Source of the DNA: Algibacter sp. L1A34
GTDB taxonomy: Bacteria > Bacteroidota > Bacteroidia > Flavobacteriales > Flavobacteriaceae
Reading direction: 5' to 3'
DNA: 64,000 nt
Assembly: GCF_009796805.1 (NCBI RefSeq)
Contig: NZ_CP047029.1
Coordinates: 3,548,001 to 3,612,000 of the forward strand
Below are positions 48,190 through 56,942 of the stretch, in pieces; within the stretch, counting starts at the first letter, position 1, and the number at the start of each line of letters is the position of its first letter. The position numbers and the translations under genes are program-made. The notes under the pieces are model-generated. The model did not search any database. It had not been told where the DNA came from and worked only from the letters and a program-made list of their open reading frames with translations.

Positions 48190-48903
48190 GTGATGAACTC
48201 CGAGGTAGCTAGTGTTTTGCAATATGTGTATTACTTCAACTTAGCGGTGACGGCTTTGGTTGCGTTTTTGCTTATAAAAAAATATAAAAATAGCTATAAC
48301 CGTTATTTTAACTACTTTCTAATCTATGTGTTCTTTGTTGAGGTAGTCTCTCGATTTCCATTATTTTTATTTAAAATAAAATATTTTGAATGGATAGAAC
48401 ACACCAAATTTAGCAGTAATTATTGGTTTTATATGTTTTTTTGGGTTATTGCTAGTGCTTGTTTTTTTAGTTTTTATTTTCAGAAAACATTAAAAATTAA
48501 AGCTTTCAAATTAGTTTTAAAATATGCTCGATACATGTTTTTATTAATTGTTGTGGTTTTGTTAATCATAGATTCAGACAGGTTTTTTGATGTTCATTTT
48601 TTAGTTCTAGATTACTTAAACACCGTAATTGTTGTTGGATGTGTAGCGCTGTTTTTTTTAGAACTATTGTTAACCGAAAAAATTCTTGATTTTTACTTTA
48701 ATATTAATTTCTATATTGCTTCAACTATATTAGTTTGGTGGTTAGTGACTATTCCTTTGCAAATTTATTCAGAATATTATCACGAAAACGATATGCATTA
48801 TGTGTATCTCAATAGGATAATAATGGCGTGTTCCAACATTTTTATGTATACTTGTTTTACTATTGGCTTACTTATTTCTAAACCTCAATTAATAGATGAA
48901 TAA
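48190..48903 (+). CDS. 7TM membrane protein, paralogue 2 of kinase-linked pair
   Basis: 237 residues with about seven membrane helices, similar to the protein at 47277 throughout (LLIKKYKNSYNRYFNYFLIYVFFVE, SSNYWFYMFFW, FYFNINFYIASTILVWWLVTIPL). It overlaps the histidine kinase start by 8 bases (ATGAATAA), which strongly suggests translational coupling and a joint function. A 196-base gap separates it from paralogue 1. The ligand or signal is unknown. Confidence 0.78.
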   Translation: MMNSEVASVLQYVYYFNLAVTALVAFLLIKKYKNSYNRYFNYFLIYVFFVEVVSRFPLFLFKIKYFEWIEHTKFSSNYWFYMFFWVIASACFFSFYFQKTLKIKAFKLVLKYARYMFLLIVVVLLIIDSDRFFDVHFLVLDYLNTVIVVGCVALFFLELLLTEKILDFYFNINFYIASTILVWWLVTIPLQIYSEYYHENDMHYVYLNRIIMACSNIFMYTCFTIGLLISKPQLIDE

Positions 48904-49720
48904 TTTTTTATGCCTACTATTACAAGCTGAAAAAGCTTCTACTGCTGCCGAGCGTTATTTATTAATCTACATGATAGGCGTGTTGGTTACTGTAACTGCT
49001 TTAGTTATTGTATTTTTTGTAGTGTTTTTAAAACGAAAAAATAAATTACTTTTAGATAGAGTTAAGCAAAAACAGGCTTTTGAAGAAGAAATAACCCAAG
49101 CACAAACTGAAACGCAAGAGCAGACTTTAAAAAATATTGGATGGGAATTGCATGACAATGTTGGGCAATTATTATCCTTTGCGAGTATGCAATTAAGTAT
49201 TTTGAAAATGCAGGTCGATAGTGATGTTCGTGATAAATTTAAAGACACAACGGAAGCCTTAAAAGAGAGTTTATCTGAAGTTCGCGCACTTTCTAGGACC
49301 TTGAATAATGAAGTAGTTTTAAATATTGGTTTCGAAAAGTCGATTACCAATGAGCTAAACCGACTTAAAAAAATGAAATTCACTTCTGCCGAATTAAAAT
49401 TAGTGGGTGAGAAGGTTGAGTTTAAAGATAGAAAGCACGAAATTATTGTATTTAGAATTCTGCAAGAGTTTTTATCGAATTCAGTAAAATATTCCGAAGC
49501 CAAAAATTTAAATATAATTTTAGAGTATACAGTCGATAATTTTAGAATTATAGCTAAAGATGATGGGAAAGGTTTCGATATGGAAACAGTTGAAAAAGGT
49601 TCGGGTTTAATTAATATGAAAAGTCGTGCAGCCTTAATTCATGCTAATCTAGATTTGCAGTCGCAACCTGGAGAGGGTGTTACTTTAACTATAGATTATC
49701 CGCTAACACAAATTGTTTAA
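48896..49720 (+). CDS. Sensor histidine kinase of the NarX/DesK (HisKA_3) type
   Basis: 274 residues. One membrane helix (about 24-45) is followed by a coiled-coil linker, the dimerisation/phosphoacceptor helix with His86 in GWELHDNVGQLLS, and an HATPase domain with the N-box around Asn195 (FLSNSVKYSEAKN), G1 DDGKGFD (222-228) and G2 GSGLINM (235-241). There is no separate sensing domain, so the coupled 7TM proteins may provide it. Kinases of this class normally pair with a LuxR-type response regulator, but none is next to it. It overlaps the convergent aldehyde dehydrogenase gene by 4 bases. Confidence 0.92.
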   Translation: MNNFLCLLLQAEKASTAAERYLLIYMIGVLVTVTALVIVFFVVFLKRKNKLLLDRVKQKQAFEEEITQAQTETQEQTLKNIGWELHDNVGQLLSFASMQLSILKMQVDSDVRDKFKDTTEALKESLSEVRALSRTLNNEVVLNIGFEKSITNELNRLKKMKFTSAELKLVGEKVEFKDRKHEIIVFRILQEFLSNSVKYSEAKNLNIILEYTVDNFRIIAKDDGKGFDMETVEKGSGLINMKSRAALIHANLDLQSQPGEGVTLTIDYPLTQIV

Positions 49721-51096
49721 GTGAAGTATTTAAAAAATGCTTTTATCAGTTTTAATTTTCCAGAATAAGGTGCATACCGTACCGGAGGATCTATCCAAGT
49801 TTTTCGTTTTACAATAGATTTTTGATGCGAAAACGTATCGAAGCCAAACTTACCATGGTAACTCCCAATGCCACTGAAACCAACGCCTCCAAAAGGTAGT
49901 TTGTCGTTTCCAAAATGCATTAAAGTATCATTTACCACGCCACCGCCAAAACTAAATTTACTAATTAAACCTTCGGAAAAAGCTTTGTTTTTTGAGAAAA
50001 CATAAAAAGCTAATGGTTTTTCGTACTTAGAAATTATGTTTTCAATATCCTGTTCGGTTTCATAAGAAAGAATAGGTAGAATAGGTCCGAAAATTTCTTC
50101 TTGCATTGATGCGCTTTCCAAATCTGGTTCATCAAGTAAAGTAGGTGATATGTAGCAGGTGTCTTCATCGACTTCACCGCCAAAAAGAATAGTTTCATTG
50201 TCCAGCATATTAGCTAAACGTTGCGTATTTTTTTTGTTTATAATTCTCGGGAAATCTTCTGAAGTTTTAATGTTTTCAGTATAAGCTTGTTTTATTTCTT
50301 CAATTAAAAATTTTACAAGGTCAATTTTAGAATGCTGTTTTACTAAAATATAATCTGGAGCAATACAGGTTTGTCCGGCATTTAAGAATTTGCCCCAAAC
50401 AATACGTTTTGCTGCGAGTTTTAAATCGGTAGAATCGTCGATTATACATGGCGATTTTCCACCTAGCTCTAAAGTAACTGGTGTTAGGTGTTTTGCGGCG
50501 GCTCTTGCTATAATTTTTCCAACAGAAACACTTCCTGTAAAGAAAATATAATCCCAACGTTGGTTAAGTAATTCAGTAGCAACATCTACACCGCCTTCTA
50601 TACTGGCAACGAGATTTTCTGGAAATACTTTTGTTATTATTTTAGAGACAAGTCCAGAAGTGTTTGGTGTTAGCTCACTTGGTTTTAAAACAACGGTATT
50701 TCCTGCTGCTATAGCAAGAATTAGTGGTTCTAGAGCAAGAATAAATGGGTAGTTCCAGGGAGATATAATTAAAACACTCCCGTAAGGTGCTTTGTAAATA
50801 AAACTACTTGCTGGAAACAGGAGTAAAGAACTTTTTACACGTTCTGGTTTCGCCCATTTTTTCAGGTTTTTAATAACCAAATTTAATTGAGACATCACCA
50901 TGCTGTATTCGCTGAGATAGGTCTCGAATTCCGATTTTTTAAAGTCTTTGTATAGGGCGTCGAAAACAGCTTTCTCGTTGTGAAGTAATTCTTGTTTTAA
51001 GGTTTTTAAAAGTGAAATTCGGTAATCAATAGATTTTGTTTTTTCAGTATTGAAAAAAAGTTTTTGATTGGCGATTATTTCTAAAATATTTTTCAA
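49717..51096 (-). CDS. NAD(P)-dependent aldehyde dehydrogenase
   Basis: 459 residues, the short class-3-like form. It oxidises aldehydes to acids. The substrate and cofactor segments ISPWNYPFILALEPLILAIAAGNTVVLKPSE, the glutamate in VTLELGGKSP and the nucleophilic Cys in NAGQTCIAPDYILV are present, with EEIFGPILPIL and FGGVGFSGIGSYHGKFGFDTFSHQK toward the end. The C-terminal tail is hydrophobic, as in fatty-aldehyde dehydrogenases, which hints at long-chain aldehydes. It may be co-transcribed after the RluA gene, 36 bases upstream. Confidence 0.92.
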   Translation of the reverse strand: MKNILEIIANQKLFFNTEKTKSIDYRISLLKTLKQELLHNEKAVFDALYKDFKKSEFETYLSEYSMVMSQLNLVIKNLKKWAKPERVKSSLLLFPASSFIYKAPYGSVLIISPWNYPFILALEPLILAIAAGNTVVLKPSELTPNTSGLVSKIITKVFPENLVASIEGGVDVATELLNQRWDYIFFTGSVSVGKIIARAAAKHLTPVTLELGGKSPCIIDDSTDLKLAAKRIVWGKFLNAGQTCIAPDYILVKQHSKIDLVKFLIEEIKQAYTENIKTSEDFPRIINKKNTQRLANMLDNETILFGGEVDEDTCYISPTLLDEPDLESASMQEEIFGPILPILSYETEQDIENIISKYEKPLAFYVFSKNKAFSEGLISKFSFGGGVVNDTLMHFGNDKLPFGGVGFSGIGSYHGKFGFDTFSHQKSIVKRKTWIDPPVRYAPYSGKLKLIKAFFKYFT

Positions 51097-51132
51097 GATG
51101 CTGATTTTTTTTAAACAGGTAATTAATTGATT

Positions 51133-51834
51133 TTAAGTTATACACGCATCCCAAACTGGATCTTTAGGTAAAGGTGCAGTTACTTCGATAATTTCCTTTT
51201 TTACAGGGTGAATAAAGCTTAAGTGACGCGCGTGTAAATGGATGCTAGCATCTTTGTTACTTCTATCAAATCCGTATTTTAAATCACCTTTTATCTGGCA
51301 ACCAATGGTTGATAATTGCGAACGTATTTGGTGGTGTCGGCCTGTTTCTAAGTTAATTTCAAGTAGAATATATCTATCTAATTTCTTCAAGATTTTGTAA
51401 TAAAGAATTGCCTTTTTACTCTCTTTTACTTCTTTTGGGTATGCGTAAGATTTATTGTTCTTCGGATTCTTTTTTAACCAATGAATTAAAGTGTCTGCGC
51501 TTTTTTGTGGTTCATTTTTTACTACAGCCCAATAGGTTTTTTTAGCTTCCTTATCTGCAAAAAGTTTGTTTAATCTTGGTAACGCTTTGCTGGTTTTAGA
51601 AAACACTATAATTCCAGTTGTAGGACGATCTAACCGGTGGACAACGCCTAAATAGACGTTGCCTGGTTTGTTGTATTTTTGAGCAATGTATTCTTTTACA
51701 ACATCACTTAATGGTTTGTCTCCCGTTTTATCGCCTTGCACAATATCTCCTGCTCGTTTATTTACGATGATAATATGATTATCTTCATAAAGCACTTGGA
51801 GGTTATCTTTATCTGAAATTATTTTTTTGTGCAT
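51133..51834 (-). CDS. RluA-family RNA pseudouridine synthase
   Basis: 233 residues from the ATG at 51834; an upstream TTG at 51852 would add six residues. It isomerises uridine in rRNA or tRNA. The catalytic Asp is in GVVHRLDRPTTGIIVFSKT, and the C-terminal RHHQIRSQLSTIGCQIKGD segment is conserved. No N-terminal S4 domain is present, so it resembles the short family members. The target uridine is not known. panB lies 51 bases upstream on the same strand. Confidence 0.92.
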   Translation of the reverse strand: MHKKIISDKDNLQVLYEDNHIIIVNKRAGDIVQGDKTGDKPLSDVVKEYIAQKYNKPGNVYLGVVHRLDRPTTGIIVFSKTSKALPRLNKLFADKEAKKTYWAVVKNEPQKSADTLIHWLKKNPKNNKSYAYPKEVKESKKAILYYKILKKLDRYILLEINLETGRHHQIRSQLSTIGCQIKGDLKYGFDRSNKDASIHLHARHLSFIHPVKKEIIEVTAPLPKDPVWDACIT

Positions 51835-51885
51835 TTTTCTTAAATCAAACAAGCTTCGGGAATCACTATTTTAATCAGTAAATTT

Positions 51886-52704
51886 TTAATATTGCTCGCT
51901 ATCATTAGGGAAATCAACAGATTTTACGTCGTCAACATATTGAGCGATTGCTCCTGTCATGTCTTCATATAAATTTAAATAACGTCTCAAAAACCTTGGA
52001 TTGAATTCGTGCGTCATTCCAATCATATCGTGAAGCACTAAAACTTGTCCGTCAACATCATGTCCTGCGCCAATACCGATAATAGGGATACTAACACTTT
52101 CGGCTACTTGTTTAGCTAAAGCAGCAGGTACTTTTTCTAGAACAATAGCAAAACAACCAATTTTCTCAAGTGCTTTGGCGTCTTCAATAAGAGCTTTAGC
52201 TTCTTCTTCTTCTTTAGCTCGAACGGTATAAGTCCCGAATTTATAGATAGATTGCGGTGTTAATCCTAAATGTCCCATAACTGGGATTCCTGCATTTATA
52301 ATGCGTTTAATAGATTCTTTAATTTCACGTCCGCCTTCAAGTTTTACAGAGTGTCCGCCACTTTCCTTCATAATTCTAATCGCAGAGCGTAAAGCTTCTT
52401 TTGGATCACTTTGGTAGCTTCCAAAAGGTAAATCAACTACAACTAGTGCGCGATTAACGGCGCGAATTACAGAAGAGGCATGATAAATCATTTGATCTAA
52501 AGTAATAGGCAATGTAGTTTCGTGGCCAGCCATAACGTTACTTGCTGAGTCTCCGACGAGAATTACATCTACACCAGCGCCATCAACAATTTTGGCCATG
52601 GTATAATCGTAAGCAGTTAGCATCGATATTTTTTCTCCATGGCTTTTCATGTCAATCAATGACTTTACTGTTACTCGTTTATATTCTTTTTTTGCTGTAG
52701 ACAT
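51886..52704 (-). CDS. panB: 3-methyl-2-oxobutanoate hydroxymethyltransferase
   Basis: 272 residues, standard length. It makes ketopantoate from ketoisovalerate and methylene-tetrahydrofolate, the first committed step of pantothenate synthesis. Signature segments are [54 protein letters not shown] and [21 protein letters not shown]. Other pantothenate genes are not in the window. Confidence 0.95.
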   Translation of the reverse strand: MSTAKKEYKRVTVKSLIDMKSHGEKISMLTAYDYTMAKIVDGAGVDVILVGDSASNVMAGHETTLPITLDQMIYHASSVIRAVNRALVVVDLPFGSYQSDPKEALRSAIRIMKESGGHSVKLEGGREIKESIKRIINAGIPVMGHLGLTPQSIYKFGTYTVRAKEEEEAKALIEDAKALEKIGCFAIVLEKVPAALAKQVAESVSIPIIGIGAGHDVDGQVLVLHDMIGMTHEFNPRFLRRYLNLYEDMTGAIAQYVDDVKSVDFPNDSEQY

Positions 52705-52889
52705 TATATTTTTTGTTTTATTTTATCAATGAGTTTTTATTCGAAGCATTTTCGTCTTAAATTTTAACAAGAAAATTATAAATGAAAGGCTTCTTTTTAA
52801 GCGTTTTATTTAGTTAGTGTTGGTTTGTAAAAATACTAAATAATGAAGATAGTATTCAACTTTTATTCCAACTCTTCTGTTTTTAATAA

Positions 52890-53549
52890 TTAAGTTTTTT
52901 TATTTTTATAATACTCTTTAATAACCGATTGTCTACCAATGGTTTTGGTAATAATATCTTTTTCTAAATCCCAGCCTCTCGCTGGAGAATATTGTCGGCC
53001 GTACCAAATAATTTGTAGATGCAATTCGTTCCAAAGTTCTTCAGGGAATAGGCGTTTAGCATCTTTCTCGGTTTGTACTACGTTTTTTCCGTTGGTTAAG
53101 TTCCAACGATACATTAATCTATGAATATGAGTATCTACCGGAAAAGCAGGTATTCCAAAAGCTTGTGATAATACTACCGCAGCGGTTTTGTGCCCCACGG
53201 CTGGCAAGGCTTCTAGGGCTTCGTAAGTTTTTGGTACTTCGCCATTATATTTATCGATTAATATTTGTGATAACCCATGAATGCCTTTACTTTTCATAGG
53301 TGAAAGGCCAACAGGTTTTATAATCTCACGAATATCTTCTACGGTAAGTTTAACCATATCATAAGGGTTATCCGCTTGCTCAAACAAAATAGGAGTGATT
53401 TTATTTACACGAACATCGGTACTTTGTGCAGACATAAGTACGGCGATTAGTAAGGTGTAAGGGTCTTTATGATCTAAAGGAATAGGGATTTCGGGATAAA
53501 TTTTATAAAGTGTATTAATAACAAAGTTTACCTTTTCTTGTTTAGTCAT
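52890..53549 (-). CDS. nth: Endonuclease III homologue without Fe-S cluster
   Basis: 219 residues from ATG at 53549; a longer frame would overlap the divergent bcp gene. It is a DNA glycosylase/AP lyase for oxidised pyrimidines. The helix-hairpin-helix LPAVGHKTAAVVLS carries Lys121, and Asp139 is in FPVDTHIHR. The four C-terminal cysteines that hold the [4Fe-4S] cluster in E. coli are missing: the segment reads YGRQYSPARGWDLEKDIITK, and the whole protein contains no cysteine. The catalytic residues are intact, so activity is expected. Confidence 0.9.
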   Translation of the reverse strand: MTKQEKVNFVINTLYKIYPEIPIPLDHKDPYTLLIAVLMSAQSTDVRVNKITPILFEQADNPYDMVKLTVEDIREIIKPVGLSPMKSKGIHGLSQILIDKYNGEVPKTYEALEALPAVGHKTAAVVLSQAFGIPAFPVDTHIHRLMYRWNLTNGKNVVQTEKDAKRLFPEELWNELHLQIIWYGRQYSPARGWDLEKDIITKTIGRQSVIKEYYKNKKT

Positions 53550-53555
53550 AAATTG

Positions 53556-53563
53556 TATTTTTG
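53556..53563 (+). promoter_or_regulatory. -7 box of bcp
   Basis: TATTTTTG matches TAnnTTTG, 23 bases before the bcp ATG, within the short divergent gap shared with nth. Confidence 0.4.
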
Positions 53564-53573
53564 TTTGAGAAAT

Positions 53574-53581
53574 CAAAGTTA
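53574..53581 (-). promoter_or_regulatory. -7 box of nth
   Basis: On the minus strand this is TAACTTTG, with CTTG at 53605-53602 as a near-match -33 box at 20 bases, inside the start of bcp. The nth and bcp promoters therefore face and overlap. Confidence 0.4.
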
Positions 53582-53586
53582 ATACT

Positions 53587-54039
53587 ATGAACACACTAAA
53601 ACAAGGTGATGCCGTTCCTAATTTTTCGGCACAAGATGAACAAGGAAATACTATTTCGCTAAGCGATTATAAAGGGCACAAGCTAGTCGTGTTTTTTTAC
53701 CCAAAGGCTAGTACACCAGGTTGCACGGTAGAAGCTTGTAATTTGAGAGATAATTATGAGGTTTTAAAAGAAAAGGGATATGCTTTATTAGGTGTTAGTG
53801 CCGATTCTGCAAAACGACAATCTAATTTTAAAAATAAGCATGAATTTCCATTTCCGCTTTTAGCAGATGAAGATAAAACGGTAATTAATGCTTTTGGGGT
53901 TTGGGGACCGAAAAAGTTTATGGGAAAAGTTTATGATGGGATTCATAGAATGACCTTTTTAATTGATGAAAACGGAGTTGTTGAGCGCGTTATTGAAAAA
54001 GTAAAAACTAAAGATCATGCTGCTCAGATTTTAGAGTAA
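53587..54039 (+). CDS. bcp: Thioredoxin-dependent thiol peroxidase (Bcp/PrxQ)
   Basis: 150 residues. It reduces peroxides with electrons from thioredoxin. The peroxidatic Cys46 and resolving Cys51 lie in FFYPKASTPGCTVEACNLRD, the five-residue spacing typical of the PrxQ class. GVWGPKKFMGKVYDGIHRMTFLID follows. Divergent from nth with a 37-base gap, an arrangement that puts oxidative DNA repair and peroxide removal side by side. Confidence 0.95.
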   Translation: MNTLKQGDAVPNFSAQDEQGNTISLSDYKGHKLVVFFYPKASTPGCTVEACNLRDNYEVLKEKGYALLGVSADSAKRQSNFKNKHEFPFPLLADEDKTVINAFGVWGPKKFMGKVYDGIHRMTFLIDENGVVERVIEKVKTKDHAAQILE

Positions 54040-54056
54040 GCGTAAATTGAGTTAAT

Positions 54057-54095
54057 AAAAAAAGCAGCTATATTATTGAAATATAGCTGCTTTTG
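54057..54095. terminator. bidirectional terminator between bcp and the gene at 54113
   Basis: AAAAGCAGCTATAT and ATATAGCTGCTTTT form a 14-pair stem, flanked by an A-run and a T-run, between convergent genes. Confidence 0.92.
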
Positions 54096-54112
54096 TGTTT
54101 TTATATGAAGTA

Positions 54113-55576
54113 TTACTTTCGTTTTCTACTTAAGGTTAATGGTCTTCTGGAATAACCAAATAATCGATAATCTTTAATTAAATCATCAGTCCCTTCAGGA
54201 ACCATAGACTCCCATCCAGGTTCTCCATTCGCTATTTTATTTAAGATTTCTCTAGAGAAAATATTCATGATAGTTTCGTCGTAATCTTCAATATCTATAA
54301 CTTTTCCATTGTATTTAAAGAATTTATAAAGCTCCTTCATACGTGGATAGACTTTTAAATTCTCACTGGTAATTAATTCTCCAGTTTTAGTGTCTTTCAT
54401 TGGGTATAGATAGACTTTTAAATCTTTAAAGAATAGTTTCCCGAAAGCTTCTAAAATTCCACCACTTAAATGACGATAGTATTTTTCGTCGAAAATATCA
54501 ACTAAATTACTCACGCCCATGGCAAGGCCAATACGTGCTTTGGTATAGATAGAGAAGTACTCAACCACCTTGAAGTATTCTTGGAAGTTGGATATCATAA
54601 CCGATTGTCCTAGAGAACATAATAAATCTGCTCTGTCGATAAAATCTTGTTCATCAATCTCGCCTTCAGCCCGTAAGTTAGAAAGTGTAATTTCAAAAAC
54701 AACAACGGTTTTATCTTTGTCGACTTTATTTTCTTTGATAAACATTTCGTACGATTTCTCATACATAGCCATGTTAACTTTAGTTACTGGTCTAAAACTT
54801 CCGCGAAGCGCTAAAATATTTTTTTTGTAAAATACACGAGCGGGAAGTACGTTTGTTCCATCTGGTCCAAACATTACAGCATCAGTCATGCCGTTTTTAA
54901 CAAGTTGCAAACTCATTAAACGGTTATCGATATCTTTAAATACAGGTCCTGAAAAGTTTATAGTATCAATTTCAATTTGATCTTTATCAAGATGGTCGTA
55001 TAGATAGCGCAGTAATTTTTTAGGTTCGTTGTGTTTATAGAAAGCGCCGTAAATTAGGTTGGTTCCTAGAACACCAAGTGTTTCTTGCTGTAAACGTGCA
55101 TCGGTTTCTTTAAAGCGTAAATGCAGAATAATTTCATTATAATCTCCAGATGCTTCTACTTGATATTTAATTCCTACCCAGCCGTGGCCTTTAAATTGTT
55201 TCGCAAAATCTATGGTTGCAACGGTATTGGCGTAGGTAAAAAATATTTTATTCGGATTTTTTTCACGTGTTAACCTTGTTTCCATAAGGTTCATTTCGTG
55301 AGTAAGCATTTTACGTAATCGAGCTTCGGTTACATAGCGCCCATCATCTTCAACACCGTAAATGGAATCACTGAAATCTTTATCATAGGCAGACATCGCT
55401 TTGGCAATAGTGCCTGAGGCACCGCCAGCTCTAAAAAAATGACGACAAGTTTCTTGTCCTGCGCCAATTTCTGCAAATGTCCCGTAAATATTTTCGTTTA
55501 AATTTATGCGAAGTGCTTTCGATTTTAACGAAGGAATATCATTAAACTCTTTATCGCCTTTAATGGTAATATCCAT
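54113..55576 (-). CDS. Conserved cytosolic protein of unknown function (about 490 residues)
   Basis: 487 residues with no signal peptide, membrane helix or barrel pattern. Notable segments are GTFAEIGAGQETCRHFFRAGGASGTIAKAMSAYD, IYGVEDDGRYV, LGVLGTNLIYGAFY and VMFGPDGTNVLPARVFYKKNILALRGSFRPVTKVN. I recall homologues in Bacteroidota and other phyla that databases label TonB-dependent receptor or nicotinate-nucleotide adenylyltransferase; neither label fits what is seen here. High conservation and length suggest a soluble enzyme. It is monocistronic, with a terminator just after it. Confidence 0.6.
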   Translation of the reverse strand: MDITIKGDKEFNDIPSLKSKALRINLNENIYGTFAEIGAGQETCRHFFRAGGASGTIAKAMSAYDKDFSDSIYGVEDDGRYVTEARLRKMLTHEMNLMETRLTREKNPNKIFFTYANTVATIDFAKQFKGHGWVGIKYQVEASGDYNEIILHLRFKETDARLQQETLGVLGTNLIYGAFYKHNEPKKLLRYLYDHLDKDQIEIDTINFSGPVFKDIDNRLMSLQLVKNGMTDAVMFGPDGTNVLPARVFYKKNILALRGSFRPVTKVNMAMYEKSYEMFIKENKVDKDKTVVVFEITLSNLRAEGEIDEQDFIDRADLLCSLGQSVMISNFQEYFKVVEYFSIYTKARIGLAMGVSNLVDIFDEKYYRHLSGGILEAFGKLFFKDLKVYLYPMKDTKTGELITSENLKVYPRMKELYKFFKYNGKVIDIEDYDETIMNIFSREILNKIANGEPGWESMVPEGTDDLIKDYRLFGYSRRPLTLSRKRK

Positions 55577-55643
55577 ATAGTATATAGGTTAGGTCTGTCT
55601 AGACAAAGGTATTAAATAAGTATGCTAAACAAAAAAATAAGTT

Positions 55644-55651
55644 TATTTTTG
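55644..55651 (+). promoter_or_regulatory. -7 box of the MBL hydrolase gene
   Basis: TATTTTTG matches TAnnTTTG, 17 bases before the TTG start at 55669. No clear -33 box. Confidence 0.35.
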
Positions 55652-55668
55652 TTTCAAAATATACACTT

Positions 55669-56430
55669 TTGAAAATTACATTTCTTGGTACGGGTACATC
55701 GCAGGGTGTTCCGGTTATTGGTAGTAAGCATCCTGTTTGTTTAAGTACGGATCAAAAAGATAAACGTTTACGAGTTTCGGTTTTGGTAGAATGGAATGAT
55801 TTTACGTGTGTGGTGGATTGTGGGCCAGATTTTAGATATCAAATGTTGAGATCGGCTTGCGATAAGATTAATGCCATTGTGTTTACTCATGAACATTCCG
55901 ATCACGTTTTAGGGTTCGATGATATTAGGCCTTTTTATTTTAGGCAAGGTGATATTCCGATTTATGCCCATAAACGTGTTCTAAATGAGTTGAAAAAACG
56001 TTTTGATTATGTGTTTAAAACAAAAGATAGGTATCCTGGGGCGCCAGAAGTTACCGTGAATGAAATTGAAAACAAACCTTTTGAGTTGGGTGGTTTAAAA
56101 GTGATTCCTATAAATGGAACACATGGAGGCTTGCAGGTTTTTGGTTTTAGGTTTAATGATTTTGCTTATCTAACCGATATGAAAAAGGTGGAAGATTCGG
56201 AAATCGAAAAAATTAAGAATGTCAAGGTTTTAGTTGTTAATGCCTTACGGATTGAGCCGCATCATTCTCATTTTAACTTAGAAGAAGCTTTAGATTTTAT
56301 AAAAAAAGTAAATCCAGAAAAAGCGTATTTAACTCATATTAGTCATTTATTAGGTTTTCATGAAGCAGTTGAAAAAATACTTCCTGATCATGTGTTTTTG
56401 GCTTATGATGAATTAGAATTAAACTTATAA
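55669..56430 (+). CDS. MBL-fold metallo-hydrolase (PhnP/RNase Z-like)
   Basis: 253 residues from a TTG. The metal site HEHSDH lies at residues 74-79, with VDCGPDFRYQ before it and later YLTDMKK and the Cterminal HISHLLGFH. It resembles PhnP-type phosphodiesterases. PhnP acts on cyclic phosphates; no phosphonate genes are nearby, so the substrate is open. The next gene begins 9 bases later. Confidence 0.88.
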   Translation: MKITFLGTGTSQGVPVIGSKHPVCLSTDQKDKRLRVSVLVEWNDFTCVVDCGPDFRYQMLRSACDKINAIVFTHEHSDHVLGFDDIRPFYFRQGDIPIYAHKRVLNELKKRFDYVFKTKDRYPGAPEVTVNEIENKPFELGGLKVIPINGTHGGLQVFGFRFNDFAYLTDMKKVEDSEIEKIKNVKVLVVNALRIEPHHSHFNLEEALDFIKKVNPEKAYLTHISHLLGFHEAVEKILPDHVFLAYDELELNL

Positions 56431-56439
56431 TAATACCCA

Positions 56440-56940
56440 ATGAAGCAAAAGATTTTTATGTACTTGTTTGTGTTTTCAATGTTAATTGTACTGTTTCAGT
56501 ATGTTGGCTCTAAAAATGCTTTTGAAGGAATGAATAATAAACTAGGTAAACAGAAAGCGCTAGTAGATAAGTATAAAGATTCTGTTTTGGTTTTGAATAC
56601 TGAAATTTCGAACCTTTCGTATTTTAATTTAGAAAAAAATGAAGATGCACTAAGTTATTTTGAGCGTGATGGTTTTAATGTTGAAGAATTGATTCCTTTT
56701 ATAAAAGATGAGCTTTATTCTTTAAACGAGGTAAAAGGTGAGCATTCGTTAATTCCGTATGCTTCTAGTGAAGGACGGCGTATGCTTATTAATAAAGTGA
56801 AAATGTTAAACCACAAATGGATTATTGCCGATTTCTCGGATGGTGAATTTTGGGGCGAGCTTTTTTTGACTTATCGAGTAACCAAGGATAGAGAAGTTGA
56901 GTTTAATTTAGTGGAATCTTTCTTGTATCCGCTGCCATAG
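56440..56940 (+). CDS. Membrane-anchored protein of unknown function
   Basis: 166 residues. One N-terminal helix (IFMYLFVFSMLIVLFQYV), then a short coiled-coil-like stretch (LGKQKALVDKYKDSVLVLNTEISNL) and a compact domain with WIIADFSDGEFWGELFLTY. Related flavobacterial proteins are often named hydrolase, but no catalytic motif is visible. The tight spacing after the MBL gene suggests one operon. Confidence 0.65.
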   Translation: MKQKIFMYLFVFSMLIVLFQYVGSKNAFEGMNNKLGKQKALVDKYKDSVLVLNTEISNLSYFNLEKNEDALSYFERDGFNVEELIPFIKDELYSLNEVKGEHSLIPYASSEGRRMLINKVKMLNHKWIIADFSDGEFWGELFLTYRVTKDREVEFNLVESFLYPLP

Positions 56941-56942
56941 GT

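Noticed and set aside
48967-49503. 178-codon minus-strand frame
   Set aside because: Fully antisense to the histidine kinase, which has all expected kinase motifs; the reverse frame is Ser/Asn-rich without a recognisable domain.
53550-53594. 15-codon N-terminal extension of nth
   Set aside because: It would overlap the divergent bcp start and covers both promoters; MTKQEKVNF at 53549 fits the family.
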